Shown piece by piece: positions 46,754-55,000 of a stretch of DNA of 64,000 nt. The notes below the pieces were generated by a model. It made no database searches, was not told the DNA's origin, and saw nothing but the letters and a program-made list of their open reading frames with translations. Source of the stretch: Sulfurovum sp. (GTDB taxonomy: Bacteria; Campylobacterota; Campylobacteria; Campylobacterales; Sulfurovaceae); the NCBI GenBank assembly GCA_027082955.1, contig JALWTA010000038.1, positions 60,338-124,337 on the forward strand, given 5' to 3'. Positions within the stretch are counted from its first letter, which is position 1, and every line of letters starts with the position of its first letter. A program made the position numbers and the translations under genes.

Positions 46754-46754
46754 A

Positions 46755-47119
46755 GGGGGTGACTTGGTTTCGACTGGAGCAGTCGGGGCTATGTGCATGT
46801 CGGACTGGGCAATTCCGTTACGCGGCCCAACGCGAATAAACGCAAACAATACAGATTATCGTCCAGCTTACGCTGTAGCGTAAGTTTAACCAACTTTGGA
46901 CTGCCCTGCCGGTGAGTGTCATCTTAGCCGGATCTTTGGGTATCATATCTGATGACTATATCTTGCAGAAGCCATGCTGCAAGACGAACCTTCTGGCTGG
47001 CTTGGTGTAGTTTTGGGTGTGGTACGAAACCAAGCGAGATATAACAACACCGACTAAGCATGTAGAGTCATAGTTCTAGCTGTTTCAGGACACGGGTTCA
47101 ATTCCCGTCACCTCCACCA
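46755..47119 (+). ncRNA. ssrA: Transfer-messenger RNA (tmRNA)
   Basis: 365 nt from GGGGGTGACTTGG to the encoded CCA end with the T-arm CGGGTTCAATTCCCG. The tag frame starts with GCA at 46842 and reads ANNTDYRPAYAVA before TAA (46881-46883), related to the Campylobacterota tags. It rescues stalled ribosomes and marks products for proteolysis. Its 3' end is the attachment site of the following element and is kept intact by it. Confidence 0.97.
47105..47119. repeat. attL core repeat
   Basis: CCGTCACCTCCACCA, the last 15 bases of tmRNA, recurs exactly at 62201-62215. This is the direct repeat expected from site-specific integration into ssrA. Confidence 0.85.
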
Positions 47120-47254
47120 TTGGCTACCAAAAGTAACACTTCATAAAAAATCATTAAAAATCACTATCCTTTGCAAATATCGGTAATACCGTGCTTTCAA
47201 GCATATCACAACATATCATTACTCATCACTGAAAATCGTAGCACCTCACATCAA

Positions 47255-47275
47255 GTGGTACACAGAGTGGTACAC
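47255..47275. promoter_or_regulatory. Direct repeat GTGGTACAC x2, left integrase arm sites
   Basis: GTGGTACAC-AGA-GTGGTACAC, with an inverted copy GTGTACCAC at 47310-47318 touching the integrase start. A matching pair stands 50 bp before the right repeat. These are likely arm-type binding sites of the integrase, and the copy at the start codon could autoregulate it. Confidence 0.65.
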
Positions 47276-47319
47276 ACTTGCTATACTTTCCATATAACAA
47301 AAAAGAGGTGTGTACCACT

Positions 47320-48576
47320 ATGAATTTATCAGATAGTAAAATCAAAAACACAAAACCGGGCAAAAAGATCATTCATCTAAATGACGGTGACGGACTATGG
47401 ATGGAGGTAAGACCGGTAGGCTCAAAGCTTTGGCGGTACCGTTTTACATTCGAGGGCAAACGCACCCGCCTAAGCCTCGGCGAATACCCCGCCGTAAGCC
47501 TTAAATCGGCAAGAGAAAAAAGGGATGCTTTAAAATCCCTCATCGCCCAGGGCATCGATCCACGCACAGTAAAAGAGGTACCAAAGGAAGAGAAGCAAAA
47601 CTTTGTCAGCTTTGGCGATATGGTCGAAAAATACTTGGAGCATTATAGGGCTGAACGCAATGAAAAGTATTGGCAAGGGGTAGAGAGTCTTTTTAGGCGT
47701 GATGTGCTGCCGGTCATCGGCAAGCTGCCTATTGAAGAGATCAACTCCAAACAGATCGTTACCATCGTGCAAGCCGTCCAGGGGCGTGGTGCTGTAGAGT
47801 CTGCAAAACGGCTGTTTACCCAAATAAGCAAGGTATTCAAGTTTGCCATTGCCCACGGAGAATGCACCCGTAATCCTTGTGGCGACATAGAGCGGTCAAT
47901 GGTACTGCAAAAACCCACCGGCAGAAACTACCCTACCATTACAGATCCCAAAGAAATCGGTAAGCTGATGTATGACATCGATCATTATACCGGATGGTAT
48001 ATGGTACGCTTCGGGCTTCTCTTTTTGGCGTACAGTGCGATCCGTCCTGGAAATGTACGGTTAGCGGAATGGAGTGAGATAGACTGGGATAAGAAGCAAT
48101 GGATCATACCGGCAGAAAAAATGAAAACCGGCAAAGAGCATATTGTACCGCTCTCACGCCAAATGCTTGAGATCTTGAAGTTTGCCAAACATTACGCCAC
48201 CGGTGGAAAGTATATCTTTTTCTCCAACCGGCATAAAAACTCCCCGATGAGTGATGTCACCTTTTCCAAAGCTTTATGGCGGATGGGTTATGGTAACGAT
48301 ACCATCGTACCGCACGGCTTTAGGGCGATGTTTAGCACCATTGCCAATGAACACAGCGAATATGGCTTTGAAGTGATCGAAACCCAACTTGCCCACAGGA
48401 TAGGCTCCAAAGTCGCTCAGGCATACAACCGGGCACAATATCTACCGCAGCGTAAAAAGATGATGCAATGGTGGGCGGATTGGCTGGATGAGCAGAAATC
48501 ACATAGAGAAATAGAGCTCAACAACCTTGACAAGGTTATCAAATATGATAATCTATCCTATGAATTGGACGATTGA
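47320..48576 (+). CDS. int: Tyrosine site-specific integrase (P4-like)
   Basis: 418 residues. N-terminal DUF4102-type arm domain (DGDGLWMEVRPVGSKLWRYRF), core-binding domain, then the catalytic domain with R in YSAIRPGNVR, HGFRAMFSTIANE and the Tyr in the AQAYNRAQY region. ATG 47320 chosen since the track TTG is too early and the known family starts LSDSKIKN. It recombines the tmRNA 3' end with the element. Related to, but clearly distinct from, the second integrase at 62410. Confidence 0.93.
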   Translation: MNLSDSKIKNTKPGKKIIHLNDGDGLWMEVRPVGSKLWRYRFTFEGKRTRLSLGEYPAVSLKSAREKRDALKSLIAQGIDPRTVKEVPKEEKQNFVSFGDMVEKYLEHYRAERNEKYWQGVESLFRRDVLPVIGKLPIEEINSKQIVTIVQAVQGRGAVESAKRLFTQISKVFKFAIAHGECTRNPCGDIERSMVLQKPTGRNYPTITDPKEIGKLMYDIDHYTGWYMVRFGLLFLAYSAIRPGNVRLAEWSEIDWDKKQWIIPAEKMKTGKEHIVPLSRQMLEILKFAKHYATGGKYIFFSNRHKNSPMSDVTFSKALWRMGYGNDTIVPHGFRAMFSTIANEHSEYGFEVIETQLAHRIGSKVAQAYNRAQYLPQRKKMMQWWADWLDEQKSHREIELNNLDKVIKYDNLSYELDD

Positions 48577-48617
48577 GTTTTTTGAAATCGCTCTAAAGCG
48601 AAAAAAGGAAATAGACC

Positions 48618-48908
48618 ATGAAAACAAATAGACCAACATTTAAAAGCTTTAGAGATAAGGCACTGAAAAATGCAGATGTTAAAGCAGAGTATGACGCATT
48701 GGCACCGCTTTTTAACATCAAAAAGCAGCTTGTAGCAGCAAGGCTTGCCAAAGGAGTTACTCAGGAGTAAATTGTCCTTAAAATCGGTACATCAAAGTCT
48801 AATATCTCCAGACTGGAGAGTCTAAACAATACCTATATGCCAAATCTTGGTATGCTGATGAAGTATGCAGAGGCTTTAGGGCTTAGATTGGATATTGGGT
48901 TGAGATAA
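48618..48908 (+). pseudogene. XRE-family antitoxin-like gene with an internal stop
   Basis: A 97-codon frame reads as a HigA/XRE-type antitoxin: KKQLVAARLAKGVTQE, then TAA at 48768, then IGTSKSNISRLESLNN and YAEALGLRLDI. The helix-turn-helix continues in the same frame across the stop, so a single base change broke it. No toxin gene is left next to it. Confidence 0.8.
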
Positions 48909-49026
48909 TCATTATGGATACCTCCATAACAAAAGACTCTCAGGCGAATAGGCTAACTATTCCCGCATGCCTAAAAGTCTGAAACAGAATATAAATGTGT
49001 CCATGGAAATTATCATCTCTAAATAA

Positions 49027-49260
49027 TTAACCTTGATACCGATGTCTACCATACTGAATAAAACTTTTACAGAATCTTTCCCAATCATACAGATAAACAT
49101 AGGTTTCACCATCTATAAAAGCCATAGTTGAACCTACATGAGAGTCTTTAAAGAATTTGGCAAAAGGTAGCTTTTCGATATCGCTAAGCTTTACACCTTG
49201 TGTATAGACATTAAGTCCGAAAAATGTTTTGTTTTCTTTAAATTTAAATATATGATTCAT
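49027..49260 (-). CDS. Hypothetical protein
   Basis: A 77-residue basic/aromatic protein (MNHIFKFKENKTFFGLNVYTQ) with AAGAGG ahead of the ATG. It is 14 bp after the HD gene and probably shares its transcript. No family recognised. Confidence 0.6.
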   Translation of the reverse strand: MNHIFKFKENKTFFGLNVYTQGVKLSDIEKLPFAKFFKDSHVGSTMAFIDGETYVYLYDWERFCKSFIQYGRHRYQG

Positions 49261-49274
49261 TGAAGCCTCTTAAG

Positions 49275-50210
49275 CTATATCATTTCGATAGTATCCAAAT
49301 AACATTTCGCAACCTCAATATTTACCGGCTTCTGTTTAACCGCTTGTATCAGTTTTGGGTTTAGGTTTTTAGCAGAGAGTTCATCGCGTATTTCCCTGTC
49401 ACTCCTCCCCTCAAAGGCTACATCTGTTTTCGCACATGAATCCGCCAGGAAGAGTACCCCTACCTCTATTTTATACGCTTCGAAAGAGGGTAATGCACTA
49501 TAGACCGCCTCTTTGAAAGCATCGGAATTGGCAAATGCTACACTGTACCCGTGCTTTGATTTTTTACCGATCTCCCGTATAAACCCAAGTTCAAAATGGT
49601 ATCTGGCACACATAGCGACATACTCTATCTGCCTGTCAGTCAATCCATAGCGGTCATGCAACAGCACATAGAGATCGTTTTGTATGATCTGCTGCGAATA
49701 GATTTCATGCCGGTTAAAAGTATAGACAACCCGCATATTCAAAACTTTGCTGTAGTTCTTGCAAAATTTGCCGATATCATGGAGCAGTATCCCCAGATAG
49801 ATCAGTTTGCCTTTGGGGATGCCGTCGATCGTGTCTGAAAAGTGTGCCTCTATCTCTGCCAGCTTGCCCCATGCCTGAAGATAGGCTTTGACCTCATTGT
49901 CATACATGCGCATAAAGTTTTTGGTATGAGTGACGATACCCCACTGATGCCAGTTTGGCTGATGCTGCTGCGGTGAATCGAGGGCTTCGAGAAACTTCTC
50001 TTTGTGCTGACGGATGAGTGTGTCTTTTTCATTTTTTATCTCATGCAATACTACGGAATGGGCGATATTCTCCAAGTTTCTATCGATCTCTGCAATAATC
50101 ATATCAATATCTACCGCTGTGTTATAGAAGGTTGGTAATGGCATCTTTTTTTTATGCCACTCCTCATCACTCATAAAGGTTTTGCTTTTGAGTGTTTTAT
50201 TCTCTTCCAT
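49275..50210 (-). CDS. HD-domain phosphohydrolase
   Basis: A 311-residue protein with a metal-binding HD domain: HTKNFMRMYD, LLHDIGKF, RHEIYSQ and later LADSCAKTD, in the order of HD hydrolases acting on nucleotides or phosphoesters. The N-terminal 70 residues are helical. In a mobile element it may act in nucleotide signalling or defence; no substrate can be named. Overlaps the preceding 92-residue gene by 14 bases. Confidence 0.78.
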   Translation of the reverse strand: MEENKTLKSKTFMSDEEWHKKKMPLPTFYNTAVDIDMIIAEIDRNLENIAHSVVLHEIKNEKDTLIRQHKEKFLEALDSPQQHQPNWHQWGIVTHTKNFMRMYDNEVKAYLQAWGKLAEIEAHFSDTIDGIPKGKLIYLGILLHDIGKFCKNYSKVLNMRVVYTFNRHEIYSQQIIQNDLYVLLHDRYGLTDRQIEYVAMCARYHFELGFIREIGKKSKHGYSVAFANSDAFKEAVYSALPSFEAYKIEVGVLFLADSCAKTDVAFEGRSDREIRDELSAKNLNPKLIQAVKQKPVNIEVAKCYLDTIEMI

Positions 50211-50475
50211 TTTTGAGCACTTCTAAAACAATAATCTCTTCTGTTTCTAAATCAATCGTTACAGACTCCAATCTTCCATTTGGAAATTCGCGGAGTAGTT
50301 TCCCAGGGTATTCATCACTTCTATATGATGCCCATTGTCCTGCTGCCAATTTCTCTTCAACGATATTTGGCATACCTTCCTCTTCCCATTTTATTAAGTT
50401 TTCTTCTGTCATAGTGTTTCCTTCAAGGTTAATGATATCATCGATCCTAAATTCCTGTTGATTATGTGTAGTCAT
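50197..50475 (-). CDS. Hypothetical protein
   Basis: A 92-residue acidic protein from ATG 50475 (AAAGAG ahead). The C-terminal strands GRLESVTIDLETEEIIVLEVL resemble the small protein at 61249 in layout (a sheet built around a 'FPNGR' or 'YPNGT' turn), which precedes the zeta toxin. It is first in a run with the HD gene; partner role is only suggested. Confidence 0.6.
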   Translation of the reverse strand: MTTHNQQEFRIDDIINLEGNTMTEENLIKWEEEGMPNIVEEKLAAGQWASYRSDEYPGKLLREFPNGRLESVTIDLETEEIIVLEVLKNGRE

Positions 50476-50523
50476 TTTAATCTCTTTCAATCTTCATATT
50501 CTTTTACAATACTATGGAGTATG

Positions 50524-50695
50524 CCTACCTCCGCACGTGCGGCAAGGTTGAGGGATTGGGATAACCCAATCTAAAGGGTAGGTAGGCAATGAAGTGGATA
50601 GTCCTGATTTTCCTACTACTCATCATACTAACCGTAAGGTTGTATTAGATGAGTGCGGCGAAGAGAGTAGCGGCTCTCTTTATCGCCTTGCCGTA
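50524..50695 (+). ncRNA. Structured RNA carrying a micro-ORF (type I toxin-like)
   Basis: The gap between the 92-residue gene and the Fic gene holds a dense set of hairpins on the plus strand. GCCTACCT pairs with AGGTAGGC over the Shine-Dalgarno at 50580-50587. Inside are the palindrome CCGCACGTGCGG and the stem GATTGGG/CCCAATC. After the ORF comes GGCGAAGAGAG/CTCTCTTTATCGCC. TACAAT at about 50504 may be the -10. Such burying of the ribosome site is typical of type I toxin mRNAs. Confidence 0.55.
50589..50648 (+). CDS. 19-residue hydrophobic peptide, candidate type I toxin
   Basis: MKWIVLIFLLLIILTVRLY, one membrane segment with a charged residue near each end. Length and composition match Ibs/Fst-like toxin peptides that insert into the inner membrane. 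GGTAGG lies 5-8 bases upstream and is sequestered in the hairpin described. It is below the ORF track limit. Whether an antisense RNA is made from the minus strand cannot be seen. Confidence 0.5.
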   Translation: MKWIVLIFLLLIILTVRLY

Positions 50696-50712
50696 TTATA
50701 ACATTTTTGCTT

Positions 50713-51978
50713 TTAACGCCCTCGATCCCTCTCCCTCTCCAGCTGCCGCCGCTTAAAGAACTCTTTAGCAGTCTCTTTGGAGTGCTGCTTCGCCGGCTGC
50801 TGCGGAGAGGATCTCTGTGCGCTCTTAGCGTCTACCATTTCAACCTCTTCCTTGGTATTAATTGTATATTTAGTATTGCGCCCCGCACTCCCCTCAACCT
50901 GCTTTAACAGTCCATACTCCACGAGCTTGGAGATATCTCTCTTTGCCGTAGGAATGGAGGTTTTGGCAATGGCAGCATACTTTTTGGTATTCAACCCTCC
51001 GTCAAATTCCGCTGCACCTACATCAAGTACTTTATTAAGTACTTTAATTTGCCTTTCATTGAGTACATATGCCCTTGCCCGATCCCAAAATTTCGCTTTT
51101 TGTACTACCTTTTCGATCTCACCCATCGCATACTCAATCGATCGGTTCACCGTAGCAGTATGCCAACCTATCCACTCGGAAAAATCAAAGTTTCTATTGT
51201 GTATGAGGTTGTTTGACCGCTCCAAGATATCATAATAGGCTCTTTTATGTTCCGCTATCGTCTTTGATATAGAGAAGTATTGATGTGTCAACCCCAACTC
51301 TTTGGAGAGCACATAGTTTGTGATCGCTCTTGCCATTCTGCCGTTACCGTCATCATAGGGGTGAATGGCAACAAACCATAAGTGTGCAATCGCGCTTTTG
51401 ATATAAGGGTCTTCCTGAGAATGGTTGATATAGGCAAGCAGTTCATCCATCTGCTTTTCAATCTTTTGAGGCGGTGGAGCTTCATAATGTACTGTTTCCC
51501 GATATCCCCTATTGGAAACCACCTGCATCTCATCACTGCGATAGGTTGCCACATCTATCTTGTATCCTCCGCTGTAACCGGTAGGAAAGAGTGCATTATG
51601 CCATCCGTGTAGTCGTTCTTTGGATAAAGGGGCATGATTAAAACTGCTGTCGATCAGAATATCCGCCAAACCGTCCGTGTGTCGTGTGGAACGATCCTCT
51701 TCATATGCAAACGCATCATCAAGCTTTTTTCTTATGGAAGATCTTACGCTGTCACGATTGAGGATCTCTCCTTCTATCTTGGAGGATTGCATGATCTCAT
51801 CCGTAGAAGCATCGATGATCACATCACGGATATTTTTTTGATCAAGAATGTGGATCGCATACTCCAGTTTCCCGGTGTTGCGTGATACCGTAGATAACTT
51901 GGGTGCTATCGCTTCATAATGGTAGTCAAATGAGGGATATGCTTCATGTTGCCATACCCATTTTTTATGCTTTTTCAT
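50713..51978 (-). CDS. Class II Fic protein with relaxase-like C-terminal tail
   Basis: 421 residues. DUF4172-like N-terminus, the inhibitory helix motif SSKIEGE (65-71), the Fic core HPYDDGNGRMAR (from about His206) with all catalytic residues, and a C-terminal winged helix. Fic enzymes usually AMPylate target proteins. The last 45 codons (VEMVDAKSAQ... to RRQLERERDRGR) are almost identical to the end of the relaxase upstream, and are not part of a normal Fic. A promoter TTGACA-N17-TAGGAT begins on the relaxase stop codon. Confidence 0.9.
   Translation of the reverse strand: MKKHKKWVWQHEAYPSFDYHYEAIAPKLSTVSRNTGKLEYAIHILDQKNIRDVIIDASTDEIMQSSKIEGEILNRDSVRSSIRKKLDDAFAYEEDRSTRHTDGLADILIDSSFNHAPLSKERLHGWHNALFPTGYSGGYKIDVATYRSDEMQVVSNRGYRETVHYEAPPPQKIEKQMDELLAYINHSQEDPYIKSAIAHLWFVAIHPYDDGNGRMARAITNYVLSKELGLTHQYFSISKTIAEHKRAYYDILERSNNLIHNRNFDFSEWIGWHTATVNRSIEYAMGEIEKVVQKAKFWDRARAYVLNERQIKVLNKVLDVGAAEFDGGLNTKKYAAIAKTSIPTAKRDISKLVEYGLLKQVEGSAGRNTKYTINTKEEVEMVDAKSAQRSSPQQPAKQHSKETAKEFFKRRQLERERDRGR
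50715..50849. repeat. 135-bp direct repeat, copy in the Fic gene
   Basis: Covers the last 45 codons of the Fic gene, ending at the stop. It differs from the copy at 52042-52176 at one base only, while the DNA on both sides is unrelated. Confidence 0.95.
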
Positions 51979-52039
51979 ATAGTTTGGCTCCCAATGATCC
52001 GATTAAAGTAGTTAATCCTATCATAATATGAGCCGATTG

Positions 52040-55000
52040 TCAACGCCCTCGATCCCTCTCCCTCTCCAGCTGCCGCCGCTTAAAGAACTCTTTAGCAGTC
52101 TCTTTGGAGTGCTGCTTCGCCGGCTGCTGCGGAGAGGATCTCTGTGCGCTCTTAGCGTCTACCATCTCAACCTCTTTGCCTTTATGCTGCTTCATAAACT
52201 GCTTAAAGCTCTCCTTGATCCCTACTCTTCTTCCATCATCATGACGATTGCTATCTCTCTCCCGTCGCACGCTTTGATCGGATCGTCTCCCTCTTGCCAT
52301 ACGATCAGATACATCTGTTTGCAGTAGCATTTTAGGGTGGAATTGGTCGCGTGCCATATCGACGCGGGACAATCCATGCACGCGGTTTTGACCTTTTCTA
52401 AGTGATCGTCCTTGAGTACGCGTAATGTCGGACTGAAGTGCTCCGACTCTTGCAAGCCGTCTTGCATCTTCTCTTCGTCTAGTATCATGTGCTTTACTTT
52501 GGGTTTGCCGTATAGTGGATGTTCTTCCATGTGTGTGTCTCCTTTGCTCTTTAAGTTTGGCTACCGCTTTTTCGTAGTAGCTGTTTCGGCGTATCGCCTG
52601 CACGGTACGCTCTCTTAGCACTCTAGCTAATTGTTGCCCTCTGCCTTTAATTCTTCGTCCAGTTCGTGTAAGAACTGTTCGAGTAGCCCGTAGAATCCGA
52701 GAGTCGTTTTGTTGATCTCTAACATCTCTGTTTTCTGCTGCACCTGCTCTCTTTGTATCTCTGCCAAGAGATTTTTGATCTCCTGTAGCTCTTTGAGTAT
52801 CTGATCGTTCATGTGTTTTTTCTCCTTTTTCTTTGATTCGGATCGTGTAATCCAAGGTACTTTTATCCTCGATCTCTTTACCGATGTTGGCTTTGAGCTG
52901 CTCCAGGTTGTCGGTATAGAGTGTGATATCCTGCTTAGCCCTGGTGATCTGTGTATAGAATGAATTGAAGTTCGCCATATCGGACTTAGCCAGGATCATC
53001 ACGCTCTTAGTTGTGACACCCTGCGCCTTTACATCGGTAATAGCGTAGCCGTGATCGATATAGTTCATCTTGTGGATATTGAAACGCTTGCCCGTATCCG
53101 TTACAATATCACCCTTTTTATTGATAGACTTGATCACGGCACGCTCTCCGTTGCGGACTCTTACATTTGTTTTTTTCGAGATCTTTCTATTCTTGTTGAA
53201 TACGATCACATCGCCTTTCTCAAAGCTCTTTTGCGTCCGCCGGTAGACCTGGAGAGAGCTGCCGTGATCGTACACATTTAAAATCTTCTCTTTAGATCTT
53301 CGATCTTTCCCTGACACTAAGATCCGCTTATCATCGAGGATCTCTTTGATCTCCAGCTGCTCACCTTTTTTGAAGCCCTTGATCTTGCCGTCTATGACGA
53401 CATGATAACCCTGTTTATACTCCTGCGTATAGTGTGCAGATATCCCCTGCAAACTGACATTCTCATAGACTTCATAGCTGCGCCCGCCCTTGCCCAGCTT
53501 CTCCCTGATCCGGTCATTGATCGCGCGTCTGTCCTTATTGGTCGATGAGATGATCAGTGTCTCTTTTTGCCGTTTTTTGGAGAGATTGGCAAAGGTACCG
53601 GAGATCTTCTCCCGCAGATCATCCGTGCTATTCTCGATGATCTTATCCCTGCTTTGCAGCACATTGATAGACTTTTCTACCTCCCTGCTCTTTAGCAAAG
53701 AGACACTCTCTTTGGTGTAGTCGCTCTCCTGTCGTAAGACCTCGTTCATGTGTACCGTTTTAATACCGTACTTCTGCATATCGGCAAAGGCTCTGCCCGC
53801 AGCGATAGATTTAAACTGCTTCGTATCCCCGATAAAGACCACTTTATCGCCTTTGGCTTTGGCATTTTCAATGATCTCGTTCATCTGAAATGAGCCGATC
53901 ATCCCCGCCTCATCCACGATCAAAACTCTGTTTCTCTCATCCCTGCCGGCATCTTTCAAAAGAAAAGAGTGGACGGTTTCACTCTTGATGCCCGACTCTT
54001 TTTCCAGTCCGTCCGAAGCCTTGCCGGTATAGGAAATTCCTCTGATTTTCTGATCCGGGAAGTGCTGCTCCAGGAACTCTTTAACTGCTTTGGCAGCATA
54101 AGTTTTACCGGTACCTGCATCACCCTGAATAGCTATAAACTGATCCTCATTGCCCAGGATAAACCGCACCATTTTATCCTGACCGGCTGTCATATTGGAG
54201 TAGTTTTTCTCCAAAAATTCATTGATTCTTTCACCCTCATACGGCTCAAAAACCATCCCTTTTCCTCTGTTTTCATGGATAGAAAAGATGATATTTTTCT
54301 CCGCTTTTATCATTTTTTCGGTAGAAAAAACATTCTTATCCAGCTGAAAAAGATCGGCTCTTTTGGCTACAAAAGGCTGATAAATCTCCTCTGAATATCC
54401 ATACTCCAGACCATATTTGAGCAGCTCTTTATAGAGATCCTCACGGGTAAAAACGGATTGTTTTTCGGTCAAATTCTCTAAGGATCTATCGATATGATCC
54501 TGTATCAAAGGCTCTAAAATAACTACCTTTTTCTCATGATCATCAAGCTTTTCTATCATCGATTTATCAATATTTACAGACTCCATACGCTGTAAATTTT
54601 GCTTTCTGACCGCCTCACGATCTATCTCTTTTTTGGCTTTTTTTGTGTCTTTTACAATGACTTGAAGCAGCTCATTTTCATCCATATTCGGATATTTTTC
54701 ACGGTATTTTGGCAACACTTCCCGGATCAATTTCGAGCGATTTGAGAACTCTTCGAGCTGATTTTTCTCAAATCCGGCGATCTCAAAAAAGCCGTTTTTT
54801 CGATCCGAAACCTCGATTTCATAGCCCAAATTCTTTAGATTTTTTGCCAATTCTGAGCGGTAAACCTGCCCCAAATACATCTTATTTTGGTAGATTTCCT
54901 CATTGGAAAGTGCCAGATTTCTAACGATATTTTTCTCTTTGTCATGGTAAAAAACAGTAGAAAAAATGAAGTTATGAGAGTGCAGCTGCGGATCAATCTG

